The position numbers and the translations under genes are program-made. 64,000 nucleotides of DNA, taken from EW11 sp035765635. Lineage in GTDB: Bacteria > Verrucomicrobiota > Verrucomicrobiia > Opitutales > Opitutaceae. Numbering within the stretch: the stretch's first letter is position 1; each line of letters begins with the position of its first letter. The stretch lies in assembly GCA_035765635.1 (NCBI GenBank), contig DASTWZ010000001.1:65427-129426 (forward strand). The letters run 5' to 3'. The notes under the pieces were generated by a model. The model did not search any database. It had not been told where the DNA came from and saw only the letters and a program-made list of their open reading frames with translations. Positions 15,976 through 24,405 of the stretch are shown one piece after another.

Positions 15976-18123
15976 ATGAAAGCAACTACACGGGAGTCCG
16001 CTCTGTCGCGATCGCCGTCTCCGTCGTCTCCGCCGCCATCCCCGTCGCCGTCGCGGTCCCGCTCACGGAAACTTCTCTTCGCGACGCTGCTGGCGGGCGC
16101 GACTTTGCTCACGTCAACCGCGAGACTGGGCGCGATGGCCGTTGAGACCGCGCTCCTGCCGCGTCCGCAGCACGTGCAAACGGCGGAAGGACGTCTCGTC
16201 CTGGCAAAAAAACTGCGCGTGATCGTTTCGCCTTCGGCGCCGGCGCGAGTGAGCGAGATTGCCGGCGTGCTCTGCGAGGAACTGAAAAGCCGCGCCGGTC
16301 TTTCCGCGCAGGTTGAACGAGTGGATCGAGCGCGAGCGGATCGGACGTCGAACGACGGCAGCATTCGTTTGAATTTGCTGGAGCACGCGAGCGGCGCCGC
16401 GGCCAAGCCGGAGGGCTACACGCTGCGGGTTGGCCAAAATATCGAGGTGGAGGCGAGCGACCCTCGCGGACTCTTGTGGGGCGTGCAGACGCTGTTGCAA
16501 ATGGTAAAGCCTGACCCCGTTGGGGCGGCGACGGTCGCTCGCGGCGAGATTTCCGATGCGCCGGCGCATGCCTGGCGCGCGCTGATGCTCGATCCGGTGC
16601 GCTCGTTTCTCGATCTGGATTTTGTTCGCCGGACGATTCGCGTGATGTCGGCTCACAAGTTGAACACGCTGCATCTGCATCTGATCGACGACCATGCCTG
16701 GCGGTTCGAATCGAAAGAATTCCCGCGCTGCAATCCTCCCGGCGAACCTTGTTACACGCAGGCGGAGTTGAAGGAGCTCGTTGCTTTTGCTCAGCGCTAT
16801 GGCGTGGAGATCATTCCCGAGTTTGATTTTCCCGGGCATGCGCATGCGGCCGTCGCGGCTTATCCGGAACTCGATTGCGAGGGGAAAACACGTCCGATGG
16901 ATCGAGCGATCTTCTGCTCGGGCAAGCCGTTCACCTGGGAATTTATCGACCGCGTCGTGGGAGAGGCGGCGAAGATTTTTCCGTCGCGCTATATTCATCT
17001 GGGCGGCGATGAACCGTTTGCCGTGAAGCGTTGGGAAACGTGTCCCAACTGCCAGGCGCGGATGAAGGAGAAGGGCGTCACGACGGTGCCGGCGCTGTAT
17101 CACACGTTTATCGCGGACATGGATGTGATCGTGAAACGTCACGGTCGGCAGATGATTGTCTGGAATGACGCGCTCACCCCGGGCGTGGCGCCGATGCCGC
17201 CGACTGACATCGTGCTCGATGCGTGGGTGAATTATCCCAAGGTGAAAACTTTGGCGGAGGCGGGCTACACGCTGATCAATTCATCGAACCGCCCGCTCTA
17301 TATTTCGTCCTACGGCCAGCGGCAGGGTTTCCCGCTGAAGGCCGTGTGGGAATGGACGCCAACGCGCTTCGGCCTTCGAGAGGCGAAGGTGAGCGACGAG
17401 AATTTGAAAGCGGAGCCATTGCCCGAAAATGCACGCGTGATCGGCGGACAAGCCTGCGCATGGGCGACCGAGCAACGACTCGCGGAGCGGCGTCTCTATC
17501 CGAGATTGCTCTCGGTGGCCGAGACACTCTGGTCGGGCGAAAATCGCGGCGATTTCGCGAATCTCTCCGCGCGTCTCGCCGCCGCCTATCCGGCGCGGTT
17601 GCGCCGCCTCGGTGTGCCGGATGATGACGCGTTGCCGACCGAGACGCTTTTCGAAGGCGACCTCGGCGCGTGGAATGGGAAGGCGGCGACGAAATTCGCC
17701 GCGGCGGGCGGTGTGTTGCAGGCTCCCCCGGCGTCGACCGGCGAAGTGCTTTTCACGAAGAAAGAATATCGAAACTTCATTCTGGAGTTCGAGCGACGCG
17801 CGCCGGCGAACACCGGGGAAACAGGATTCGTTATCCGCAGTTCCGCGCCCGGAGCGTCGAACGCGCCGGAAGGATTTCGCGTTCACTCGTCGGCGCCGCC
17901 GGGAATGAGAATCGTGGCGGGTGACGTCAGTAAACTGGAAGGTTGGAATCGCTTCGAACTCGTGGCGCGTGATCGCATCGTTTCGCTCACGATCAACGGC
18001 TATCTTGCCTGGTCGGTCACTGATCCCGCGCCGCGTTCCGGTCACATCGCGCTGATGGCGGAAGGCGAGGGCTTCGAGGTGAAGAACGTGAAGCTGCGTT
18101 CGCTCGACCTTGGCTCGAAGTAG
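15976..18123 (+). CDS. GH20 beta-N-acetylhexosaminidase with C-terminal DUF1080-like domain
   Basis: About 715 residues. It starts with a Ser/Pro/Arg-rich low-complexity stretch of about 30 residues, then a signal-like segment (LLFATLLAGATLLTSTARLGA), then the GH20 N-terminal domain (LLPRPQHVQTAEGRL onward) and the GH20 barrel. The catalytic Asp-Glu pair is in HLGGDEP (D345, E346), and HLHLIDDHAWRFE and PEFDFPGHAHA are GH20 hallmarks. From about residue 550 a jelly-roll like DUF1080 / 3-keto-disaccharide hydrolase follows (LFEGDLGAWNG ... GFVIRSS). GH20 enzymes release terminal GlcNAc or GalNAc by substrate-assisted catalysis. The ATG at 15976 is preferred to an upstream TTG. It lies 36 bp after the previous gene and 46 bp before the P450 gene. 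Confidence 0.93.
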   Translation: MKATTRESALSRSPSPSSPPPSPSPSRSRSRKLLFATLLAGATLLTSTARLGAMAVETALLPRPQHVQTAEGRLVLAKKLRVIVSPSAPARVSEIAGVLCEELKSRAGLSAQVERVDRARADRTSNDGSIRLNLLEHASGAAAKPEGYTLRVGQNIEVEASDPRGLLWGVQTLLQMVKPDPVGAATVARGEISDAPAHAWRALMLDPVRSFLDLDFVRRTIRVMSAHKLNTLHLHLIDDHAWRFESKEFPRCNPPGEPCYTQAELKELVAFAQRYGVEIIPEFDFPGHAHAAVAAYPELDCEGKTRPMDRAIFCSGKPFTWEFIDRVVGEAAKIFPSRYIHLGGDEPFAVKRWETCPNCQARMKEKGVTTVPALYHTFIADMDVIVKRHGRQMIVWNDALTPGVAPMPPTDIVLDAWVNYPKVKTLAEAGYTLINSSNRPLYISSYGQRQGFPLKAVWEWTPTRFGLREAKVSDENLKAEPLPENARVIGGQACAWATEQRLAERRLYPRLLSVAETLWSGENRGDFANLSARLAAAYPARLRRLGVPDDDALPTETLFEGDLGAWNGKAATKFAAAGGVLQAPPASTGEVLFTKKEYRNFILEFERRAPANTGETGFVIRSSAPGASNAPEGFRVHSSAPPGMRIVAGDVSKLEGWNRFELVARDRIVSLTINGYLAWSVTDPAPRSGHIALMAEGEGFEVKNVKLRSLDLGSK

Positions 18124-18169
18124 GACTTCGGACATTTTTCAGACGATCAGTTTCAACGCGAAGATTCTC

Positions 18170-19321
18170 ATGCCTTGTCCGTTCCACAATCAGCCGGACC
18201 CGTTCGCCGAGCCGCGGCGAAAAGACGGTGTGCTCGTGAATGAATTTCAGGGCACGCCCATTCCGATGATTTTGCGGCACGAGGATGTGCGGAACGCCGC
18301 GAAAGAGTGGCAGCGATTCAGCTCGGACGCTCCGTTCAAGGTGCCGATTCCGAACGAGGAAAACGTTCGCAGCGTTCGTCAGTTGCCGCTCGAGATCGAT
18401 CCGCCGGCGCAGCAGGAATACCGGGAAATCGTGGAGCCCTTTTTCAATCGGCCAAAGCTGCCGGAGGTGATGGCGCAGGTCGACGCGATCATCGTCGCGC
18501 TGGTGGAGCAGGCGTTGAAACAGCCTTCGATCGAGATCGTTCGTGAGTTTGCCGTTCCTCTCCAATCGCGTGCGCTGGCCTGTCTCTTGAACATGCCGCA
18601 AGCGGAGGCGGACGTGTGGATCGGGTGGGGCGTCCACATTTTCCGCGAGGGCGATGGCGGAAAGAAAGGTTCCGCGCTCGAAGTGTATGTGAATCGTCTG
18701 CTGGACCAGGTCGAGGCTTCGCCGGGGAATGATTTTTTCAGCGCGCTCACGCGGGCAAAATTTCAGGGGCGTGGTTTGACGCGTGAGGAGATGCTCGGCT
18801 ACTGCAGCATCGTTTTTGCCGGAGGTCGCGACACGGTCATCAATTCGATTTCGGGGATTATCGGCCATCTCTCGGCGAAGCCGGCGGACTTCGCGTTTTT
18901 GCGCGAAGATCCCCGGCGAATCGTGGGTGCCAGCGAGGAATTTTTTCGCGTGCTTTCACCGTCGACGCATTTGGCGAGGCTGTGCCGGCAAAAGACGGAC
19001 ATTCACGGTGTCACGGTGGAGGCCGGGCAATTTGTGTCGTTGAATTTCGCCGCGGCCAACTACGACGAGGCCGTGTTCGAGGCGCCTGAGGAAGTTCGGC
19101 TGGACCGCCGGCCCAATCCGCATGTGGCATTTGGTTTCGGGCCGCATCTCTGTCTCGGCGCGGCTCACGCGCGATTGGTTGTGCGGCGCTTGATTCACTT
19201 TCTCTGCGAGCGGGTGGAGCGGATCGAAACGCTCGAGGCCGTCGATAAATTCGAGAACGAGACGAGTTACCGGCGGCGTCTGGCTTACGAGAAATTGCGC
19301 GTGTCGTTTGTCGGCCGATGA
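18170..19321 (+). CDS. Cytochrome P450
   Basis: A soluble 383-residue bacterial P450. The heme loop FGFGPHLCLGAAHAR provides the axial thiolate C328. The I-helix shows AGGRDT, the oxygen-activation motif, and the K-helix ExxR is EEFFR. The length is normal for bacterial class I P450s, which need a ferredoxin and reductase; neither is in the window. The ATG at 18170 (MPCPFHNQPDPF) is preferred, because the upstream extension overlaps the GH20 gene. It closes the amino-sugar operon only 46 bp after GH20, so co-expression is likely, although P450s are rare in such operons. One known precedent is P450-driven O-demethylation of 6-O-methyl-galactose in marine bacteria, so removal of a methyl ether from a sugar is a possible role (inference). 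Confidence 0.94.
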   Translation: MPCPFHNQPDPFAEPRRKDGVLVNEFQGTPIPMILRHEDVRNAAKEWQRFSSDAPFKVPIPNEENVRSVRQLPLEIDPPAQQEYREIVEPFFNRPKLPEVMAQVDAIIVALVEQALKQPSIEIVREFAVPLQSRALACLLNMPQAEADVWIGWGVHIFREGDGGKKGSALEVYVNRLLDQVEASPGNDFFSALTRAKFQGRGLTREEMLGYCSIVFAGGRDTVINSISGIIGHLSAKPADFAFLREDPRRIVGASEEFFRVLSPSTHLARLCRQKTDIHGVTVEAGQFVSLNFAAANYDEAVFEAPEEVRLDRRPNPHVAFGFGPHLCLGAAHARLVVRRLIHFLCERVERIETLEAVDKFENETSYRRRLAYEKLRVSFVGR

Positions 19322-19711
19322 GATGGCGGCGAGGCGTTTGCCGTTCGTCGCATCGAGGGCGCGGTGGAACGCTTCAAAAAACTTTTAGCCGCAAAAAGGC
19401 TCAAGATACGCAAAGAGGATTTAGGGAAGGCGTATGTTTGCGAGCGCCCCAACGGAGCGCCGGCCCTCCGGCCGGCCAACCTTTTATCGCGGCGCCAGCC
19501 GCGGACTCGCTCTGTCGCGAGCGACGGCCGTCGAGTCCGTCCGCGCCCGGTGGCGCGGACTTTAGGTAGAGAATGCCGGCGAGGACGCCAGCGCTCCCAG
19601 AGCCTCCTGCGCCTTGGAAAGGCGCAGCTCGGCGGGCGAGCGTTCGGGGATTCGCCGATGTCGGGGCCTTGCCGCGGCGGTGAAGCGGGTGACATCGGAG
19701 TCATGCATCGC
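19322..19711. repeat. Repeat-rich gap between convergent genes
   Basis: No gene is supported. Bases 19380-19422 hold the AT-rich repeat AGCCGCAAAAAGGCTCAAGA. 19445-19480 hold AACGGAGCGCCGG followed by CCTCCGGCCGGCC. 19486-19605 hold a longer cassette: CGGCGCCAGCCGCGGACT, GTCCGTCCGCGCC, then GCCGGCGAGGACGCCAGCGC. All of these families recur elsewhere in the window. An open frame of 152 codons at 19364-19822 is made of this repeat DNA. Confidence 0.75.
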
Positions 19712-20128
19712 TCATGGGGCAGAGCGGAGGCGAAGCGAATCGATGGACCATGCGTCGAACTGTCGCAGCGCGAGAAGCGCGGTGAAAAACGCGAGATAAA
19801 CCAATTGGTCGCCGGCCACTGACCAGTTTTGCACGAGACAGGTGCCGAAAAGAAGCATGCAGATCAGCAGTGACCCGGCAGTAAGCGCAGCGCGAAGGAA
19901 CAGGCCGAGAATGACAAGAGGTCCGATGGTGGATTCGGCCGCGACGATCAGGTACGCGGTGAGCTGGATAATCGGCGCCGGCAGAAACGTCGTCGCGAAT
20001 TGCTCGTGAAGGTGTTTCGCAAAATCGGCGAAATGGGGAATGCGCGACCAGCCGTGGATCGCGATATTTATGCCGAGTCCAAGCCGCGCCAACGCGTAGG
20101 CCAGACGTTTGTCGCTTTGTTCATCCAT
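19712..20128 (-). CDS. DoxX-family small membrane protein
   Basis: A 138-residue protein with four hydrophobic segments, matching the DoxX/DoxD-like family: ARLGLGINIAIHGWSRIP near the N-terminus and ESTIGPLVILGLFLRAALTAG in the third segment. DoxX-like proteins are inner-membrane proteins linked to quinone or thiosulfate redox chemistry and oxidative stress in a few organisms; most are uncharacterised. It stands alone on the minus strand, surrounded by repeats, so the context gives no further clue. The ATG at 20128 gives a normal family length. Confidence 0.85.
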   Translation of the reverse strand: MDEQSDKRLAYALARLGLGINIAIHGWSRIPHFADFAKHLHEQFATTFLPAPIIQLTAYLIVAAESTIGPLVILGLFLRAALTAGSLLICMLLFGTCLVQNWSVAGDQLVYLAFFTALLALRQFDAWSIDSLRLRSAP

Positions 20129-20180
20129 GATCCGAAAGCTAACCAGAAATCACTGAGGCGAAAGCGATTCATGAGGTCGT

Positions 20181-20301
20181 AAGGGGTCATGTTTTACCTT
20201 TTGTCTTTTTGATTCCTCATTTGCTCAGAGGTCGATGTGATGCGACGCCTCTTGGTCTTGGCGCGCCAACTCGATCGAGGTGAATAGTAAAGCATGACCC
20301 C
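20181..20301. mobile_element. MITE/REP-like element, copy 1
   Basis: A 121-bp sequence bounded by AAGGGGTCATGTTTTAC and GTAAAGCATGACCCC, which are near-perfect inverted repeats. It has no coding content. The ends resemble the palindromes mobilised by REP-associated IS200-like transposases (recalled, not searched); no such gene lies in the window. Confidence 0.55.
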
Positions 20302-20756
20302 GTGACGTCGCGTTCCGTGACGTCGCGTTCACAGAGGCCCCTCGATAGGAGCAGCTTCAACGGAGCGCCAGCCCTCCGGCCGGCCACCTTTTAGGGCGGC
20401 GGCAGCCGCGGACTTGCTTCGTCGCAAGAAGGGGTCATCGAGTCCGTCCGCGCCCTGTGGCGCGGACTTTAGGTAGAGAATGCCGGCGAGGACGCCAGCG
20501 CTCCCAGTGGCCGACATCGGCGAGACGCCGACGCTCGGCCAATACCCGGAAGTCGGCGAGACGTTGACGCTCGGCCGCCGGAGTGCGCCTTTCCAAGGCG
20601 CAGGAGGCACTGGGAGCGCTGGCGTCCTCGCCGGCATTCTGCCTCTAGCCCGTCCCAAACGTCAGCCCTACACCGTTACAAACGTCGCTGTTTGGACACG
20701 CATACCACGGTGAGGCGATAAGGTCGGGGACATGATTTGCTCACGCGCTAGCTCAT

Positions 20757-20879
20757 AAGGGGTCACGCCTTACCTTTCGTCTTTTGATCCCCAATTTTTG
20801 CTCAGAGGACGATCTGATGCGGCGCCTCTTGGTTTCGCGCGCCTGAACTCGATCAAGGCAAATAGTAAAGCATGACCCC
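20757..20879. mobile_element. MITE/REP-like element, copy 2
   Basis: A 123-bp second copy with the same inverted ends (AAGGGGTCACGCCTTAC and GTAAAGCATGACCCC) and a diverged middle. A solo right end (ATAGTAAAGCATGACCCCTT) lies at 22641-22660 with no matching left end. Confidence 0.55.
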
Positions 20880-20923
20880 GTGACCGTACGTTGACGGCTG
20901 TTCGTGGCGTGGCGCTGTGCCTC

Positions 20924-21346
20924 TTACTCTTTTGGCAGGAATTGTGGGTTCCACACAATTTCCCAAAGGTGTCCGTCTGGATCTTGGAAATAGCCTGCGT
21001 AGCCGCCCCAAAAGGTCTTCTGCGCGGGTTTGATGATAATGGCCCCCGCCTTTTTCGCCTGTTCCATCACGGCATCGACTTCCTCCGGTGAACGGACGTT
21101 TTGGCCGATCGTGAGTTCGGTGGAGCTGCGGGCGCTCACCGCGAGGCCCGTATCATGCGCGATGCTTTCTCGCGGCCAGAGCGCGAGACGTGATCCGTTC
21201 TCCAGGTCGAAAAAGACCACGGCGCCATGTTCAAATTCCTTCCCGAAGATGCCTTCGGTCTTCAGTCCAAGTCCGTCCCGATAAAAGCGCAATGACCGCT
21301 CGAGATCATCGACGCCGATGGTGAATACTGTGATGCGCGATTTCAT
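20924..21346 (-). CDS. VOC / glyoxalase-like family protein
   Basis: About 140 residues forming one vicinal-oxygen-chelate domain: MKSRITVFTIGVDDLERSLR opens the first beta-alpha-beta module, and GGYAGYFQDPDGHLWEIVWN closes the second with the usual acidic metal-ligand region. The ATG at 21346 is chosen because AAGGA lies six bases before it and the domain begins there; an ATG at 21406 would add an unstructured Thr-rich tail. The family covers glyoxalases, dioxygenases and resistance proteins, so the substrate cannot be named. It follows the alpha/beta-hydrolase gene at 93 bp on the same strand. Confidence 0.87.
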   Translation of the reverse strand: MKSRITVFTIGVDDLERSLRFYRDGLGLKTEGIFGKEFEHGAVVFFDLENGSRLALWPRESIAHDTGLAVSARSSTELTIGQNVRSPEEVDAVMEQAKKAGAIIIKPAQKTFWGGYAGYFQDPDGHLWEIVWNPQFLPKE

Positions 21347-21439
21347 ACCGATTCCTTTTGTTGGAGGTGAGGTTGTTGTCGTCGTTTCGTTCGCTGCCGA
21401 TTTCATTACGGCATTGAGCGAGGGCTAAACGTGCAGGGT

Positions 21440-22399
21440 CTATTGCCGACTCGCTTCGTCGTTTCCGGTCTTCGACCGTTCCGCTCCATTCAGGAAAGTC
21501 AGCGCGGTCTCGATTGTCTGCGGCGCAGTTCCCATTTCGTAGTGGGTGAGGTTCGGCAGGATCGCCAGGCGGTTTTGCGGCATGTGCTCGCGTTGCCAGC
21601 CAGCATCCTTCAATCCGCCGCCGAGTAGTTGATAAAATTTCACGATGTGTTCGGGCCTAATCATGTCGCTGTCTCCGTAGATCAACATCACGGGCATCGT
21701 CAGTTTGCTGACGTCCGCGGACCAGTCGTAGGGCTTTTTCATATAAGCGCCCATCGCATCGAGGAGTTTTGGGAATTCCTCCGGGTGCGGCGCGACTGCC
21801 GCGTAGGATTTATAAATCGGCGTCTCCTTCATCACGTCCATCATTGCCGCGCTCAAGGCAGCCTGCTGCGGCAGCATCTCCGGAAAGAATCCATCATGGG
21901 CAAACACGGTGGAGACCAGCACGAGGCGGCGAATCATTTCGGGGTGTTGAACCGAAAGCTGGAACGCGACCCCTCCGCCCATCGAGTAGCCGAGCACGTC
22001 GACCTTCTCGTGGCCCAGGTGTTTCAGCACGCCGGCCATGTCGTTGCCGACATCCACCAGGCTGATGTCACGAGCGCCCAAGGGCGTGCGGCCATGGCCC
22101 TGCAGATCGACGCCGATCACTTGGCGGCGCTGCGCCAGCGCGGCCAGATTGGGGCCGAACATCTCGATTTGGCCCAAGCCGCCGTGCAAGAGCAACAGCG
22201 GTTCGCCGGTCCCATATATTGCATAATAATAATCAATGCCGTTAACGAGAACGTGGCCGCTCTTCGAGGGCTTGGGTAGATTGGATTGCATGGAGATTTT
22301 TTCCTGTGCGGCTGAGGTGAGAGTGGGTGCTGCGACGGTCGCGAAAATTGCGAAGGCGGCGAGAGACGCCCGGAGGGAGTTGGTGTATTTCATTTTCAA
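21440..22399 (-). CDS. Exported alpha/beta-hydrolase
   Basis: A 319-residue protein with an N-terminal signal-like segment (hydrophobic 11-30, TSAAQEK). The alpha/beta-hydrolase core is clear: LLLLHGGLG forms the oxyanion strand, GYSMGG holds the nucleophile S139, and DSDMIRPEH and NLTHYEMG hold the likely acid and histidine. Such proteins are lipase/esterase, epoxide hydrolase or C-C hydrolase relatives; the substrate cannot be read. The start could be the ATG at 22399 or 22393. Probably periplasmic. It may share a transcript with the VOC gene downstream. Confidence 0.88.
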   Translation of the reverse strand: MKMKYTNSLRASLAAFAIFATVAAPTLTSAAQEKISMQSNLPKPSKSGHVLVNGIDYYYAIYGTGEPLLLLHGGLGQIEMFGPNLAALAQRRQVIGVDLQGHGRTPLGARDISLVDVGNDMAGVLKHLGHEKVDVLGYSMGGGVAFQLSVQHPEMIRRLVLVSTVFAHDGFFPEMLPQQAALSAAMMDVMKETPIYKSYAAVAPHPEEFPKLLDAMGAYMKKPYDWSADVSKLTMPVMLIYGDSDMIRPEHIVKFYQLLGGGLKDAGWQREHMPQNRLAILPNLTHYEMGTAPQTIETALTFLNGAERSKTGNDEASRQ

Positions 22400-22985
22400 A
22401 TTGAGGAAGGGAGGGTGGCGGCTCTCGCCCGAGCTGACGCGTGGTCAGCGAGAACGAGGACAACAAGGAGACCGAGGCTGAGAGCGAGGCAGATCATGTT
22501 GAATGGGTTTCAACATCTCAACGAACCAGGAGGCAGGTTTTCGACACGCCGAGTTCGTTTCGTTCGGTGGTGAATCTTCCATCGCTGTGCAAAACGGCCG
22601 GATCGCCATCTCGTGGACAGCTGCCTTTTGGGTGAGGTAAATAGTAAAGCATGACCCCTTATCGCGATCGCCGCGGCCGACAATGCCGGCGGGGGCAGAA
22701 GTGTCGGACTTCGACGATGAGTGCGCGGCTGACGCCGCGATAAAAGGAGGATGCCGGCGCGGACGCCAGCGCTCCCAGTCGCAAGCGTGTTTTCCTCGCC
22801 CTTTTGTTTGTGCTCTTAGTGCCTCTGCGCCTTGAAAAGGCGCACTCGGCGGGCCGAGCGGCGGCGTCCTCGCCGATGTCGGCCTCTGGGAGCGCTGGCG
22901 TCCACGCCGGCATTTTTCTCTCTAAAGTCCGCGCCACAGGGCGCGGACGGACTCCGGACGGACTCGACAGCAGGGGACGCGGCGT
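22400..22985. repeat. 586-bp gap with palindromic repeats and a solo element end
   Basis: No gene is seen. A lone element end (GTAAAGCATGACCCC) lies near 22645-22659. From 22680 to 22965 the DNA is a patchwork of the GCCGGCG-GGACGCCAGCGCTCCC family in both orientations and of GTCCGCGCCACAGGGCGCGG, which can fold into strong hairpins. These may act as transcription stops for nagA, which ends at 22986, but no U-tract follows. Confidence 0.7.
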
Positions 22986-23927
22986 TCAGATACCGAAGGC
23001 TTTTGCTGCTTCGGTGGACCAGAGGCGGACGGCTTCTTCGAAGGGGAGGTTGAGGTCTTTGGCTACGCGGCGCACGCCTTCGTCGGGGGTGAGGGTCGAG
23101 CCGGCGAAGCCGGAATTTTGGCCGGGTTGGCGGGCGACGCCGTCTGCACCGATCGCGATTTCGAGTTCGCCTATCGTGTAGGTGCCGGGCGGAGCGCCGG
23201 CGCCAGCCATTGCGTCGGTCGTGAAGAGAACGCTCCCGGGCCGTTTGGCGCGGAAAAAATTCTGCAGAACGAATCGCGGCAAATGGATGCCGTCGGGAAT
23301 CAGGCACGCGATGAGATCATCGCGGGCCAGCAAGCGCTGCGTGATGTTGTCGTGGCGCGGCAGCACGCCAGGCGTGCCGTTGCCGAGGTGCGTGCAGAAG
23401 CGCGCGCCAGCCCTGACGGCTGCGTCGATTTCGGCCTCGGTCGCATTCGTGTGACCGAGCGAAACGTGCACGTTGCGGCTGCGCAGATGGCTGATGAATT
23501 CAGGGGAGCCCGGCCATTCCGGCGCGAGCGTCACGAGGCGGATGTGCCCGCTGGCGGCCTGCTGGAGCCGTTCGAAATCCTCGATCCTGGGCGCGCGCAT
23601 GGGTTTCGGCGGATGCGCTCCGCGGTAGCCGAGTTCGGGTGACAACCACGGACCTTCGAGATGGTAGCCGACAACCATGCTGCGAGCGGCGGTGTCTTGC
23701 TCGCAAAAGCTCTCGAGTCGCTCGAAGCGTCTGCACAGCCGATCGATCTCGTCCGTGATAAGCGTGGCGAAAATGCGGGTGACGCGATGGCGGCGGAGCG
23801 CGGTGACGGCGCGAGCGAGGCCTTCAGGCGTGAGATCGTCGCGTTGAAAATCGACGCCGCCGAAACCGTTGATCTGAAAATCGAAAAGGCCGTCTGGAAC
23901 TTCGCGCGAAGCAGAGAGGGAAGACAT
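22986..23927 (-). CDS. nagA: N-acetylglucosamine-6-phosphate deacetylase, short form
   Basis: A 313-residue amidohydrolase-superfamily protein. Family landmarks appear in order: DFQINGFGGVDFQ (the usual DxHxHG region, with Gln and Asn replacing the histidines), HLEGPWLS (metal Glu), SLGHTNA (metal His), CTHLGNGTPG (metal His), DGIHLP and TTDAMAGAG (catalytic Asp). It removes acetate from GlcNAc-6-phosphate to give glucosamine-6-phosphate, the substrate of the nagB product at 56818. Typical NagA has about 380 residues; this one lacks the N-terminal beta-sandwich half. It stands alone, flanked by repeats, rather than next to nagB. Activity is likely but the short N-terminus deserves a check. 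Confidence 0.88.
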   Translation of the reverse strand: MSSLSASREVPDGLFDFQINGFGGVDFQRDDLTPEGLARAVTALRRHRVTRIFATLITDEIDRLCRRFERLESFCEQDTAARSMVVGYHLEGPWLSPELGYRGAHPPKPMRAPRIEDFERLQQAASGHIRLVTLAPEWPGSPEFISHLRSRNVHVSLGHTNATEAEIDAAVRAGARFCTHLGNGTPGVLPRHDNITQRLLARDDLIACLIPDGIHLPRFVLQNFFRAKRPGSVLFTTDAMAGAGAPPGTYTIGELEIAIGADGVARQPGQNSGFAGSTLTPDEGVRRVAKDLNLPFEEAVRLWSTEAAKAFGI

Positions 23928-24405
23928 GTGGAACGTGTGGGCGGGTTGAGACGCGCTGATCGAGCCTGCCGGCTGATTGAAAATCTTCCGACGAAGAAAC
24001 GGTGATGCGGTCAGTGAAAACTGTGATGGCGGCGCGCCGCGGCGGCTGGTTGGTTTGCCGGTTGGCCATGGTGGTTTTTTTTAGCCGCAAAGAGGCGCGA
24101 GAAAACGCAAAGAGGGATTTTTTGGGGGAGGGGCCGGTGCGCCTTCGGGGGCACGGCGTGGAATTACACGGCGTCGGCGTAGATGGCGGCGGTAAGCCGC
24201 TAGTCTAGCAGTTGTTGGTCCGTGCGACGTAAATTCAGGCAGAGGGCAAGGCTTCCTGGGGTTGCCTGAGAGCGGGCGCGTTTTCCGAACGCGGTCGCGG
24301 AGTATTTGGAGCGCAGGCGTCCCGCCTGCATGATTGTCGAATGCAGGCGGGACGCCTGCGCTCCACGGACCGATGCAACCGCGTTCGGAAACGCGGCTGC
24401 ATGCA
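23928..24405. repeat. 478-bp gap with two repeat families
   Basis: No gene is seen. 24080-24125 carries the AT-rich repeat TAGCCGCAAAGAGGCGCGAG. 24275-24400 is a 126-bp imperfect inverted repeat containing GGAGCGCAGGCGTCCCGCCT and its mirror copy, the same family as 7270-7397. The latter ends five bases before the AraC stop and may help end its transcript. Confidence 0.72.

Larger units (their letters stand above)
20129..20923. repeat. 795-bp gap: two copies of a terminal-inverted-repeat element plus palindromic repeats
   Basis: No gene is seen. Two similar elements of about 121-123 bp lie at 20181-20301 and 20757-20879 in the same orientation. Each begins AAGGGGTCA and ends GTAAAGCATGACCCC, so the ends are inverted repeats of GGGGTCATGYTTTAC, and the middles share CTCAGAGG and GCGCCTCTTGG-like blocks. 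Between them, 20350-20470 repeats the cassette seen at 19445-19560, and 20477-20641 contains GCCGGCGAGGACGCCAGCGC and its inverted copy. Confidence 0.75.

Noticed and set aside
19364..19822. 152-codon plus-strand frame
   Set aside because: Composed of interspersed repeat families and the antisense of DoxX.
22587..22600. GTGCAAAACGGCC in the 22400-22985 gap as a sixth regulon site
   Set aside because: It has the GTTTTGCAC half in reverse but lacks TCAC and is not near a start codon of a plausible target.
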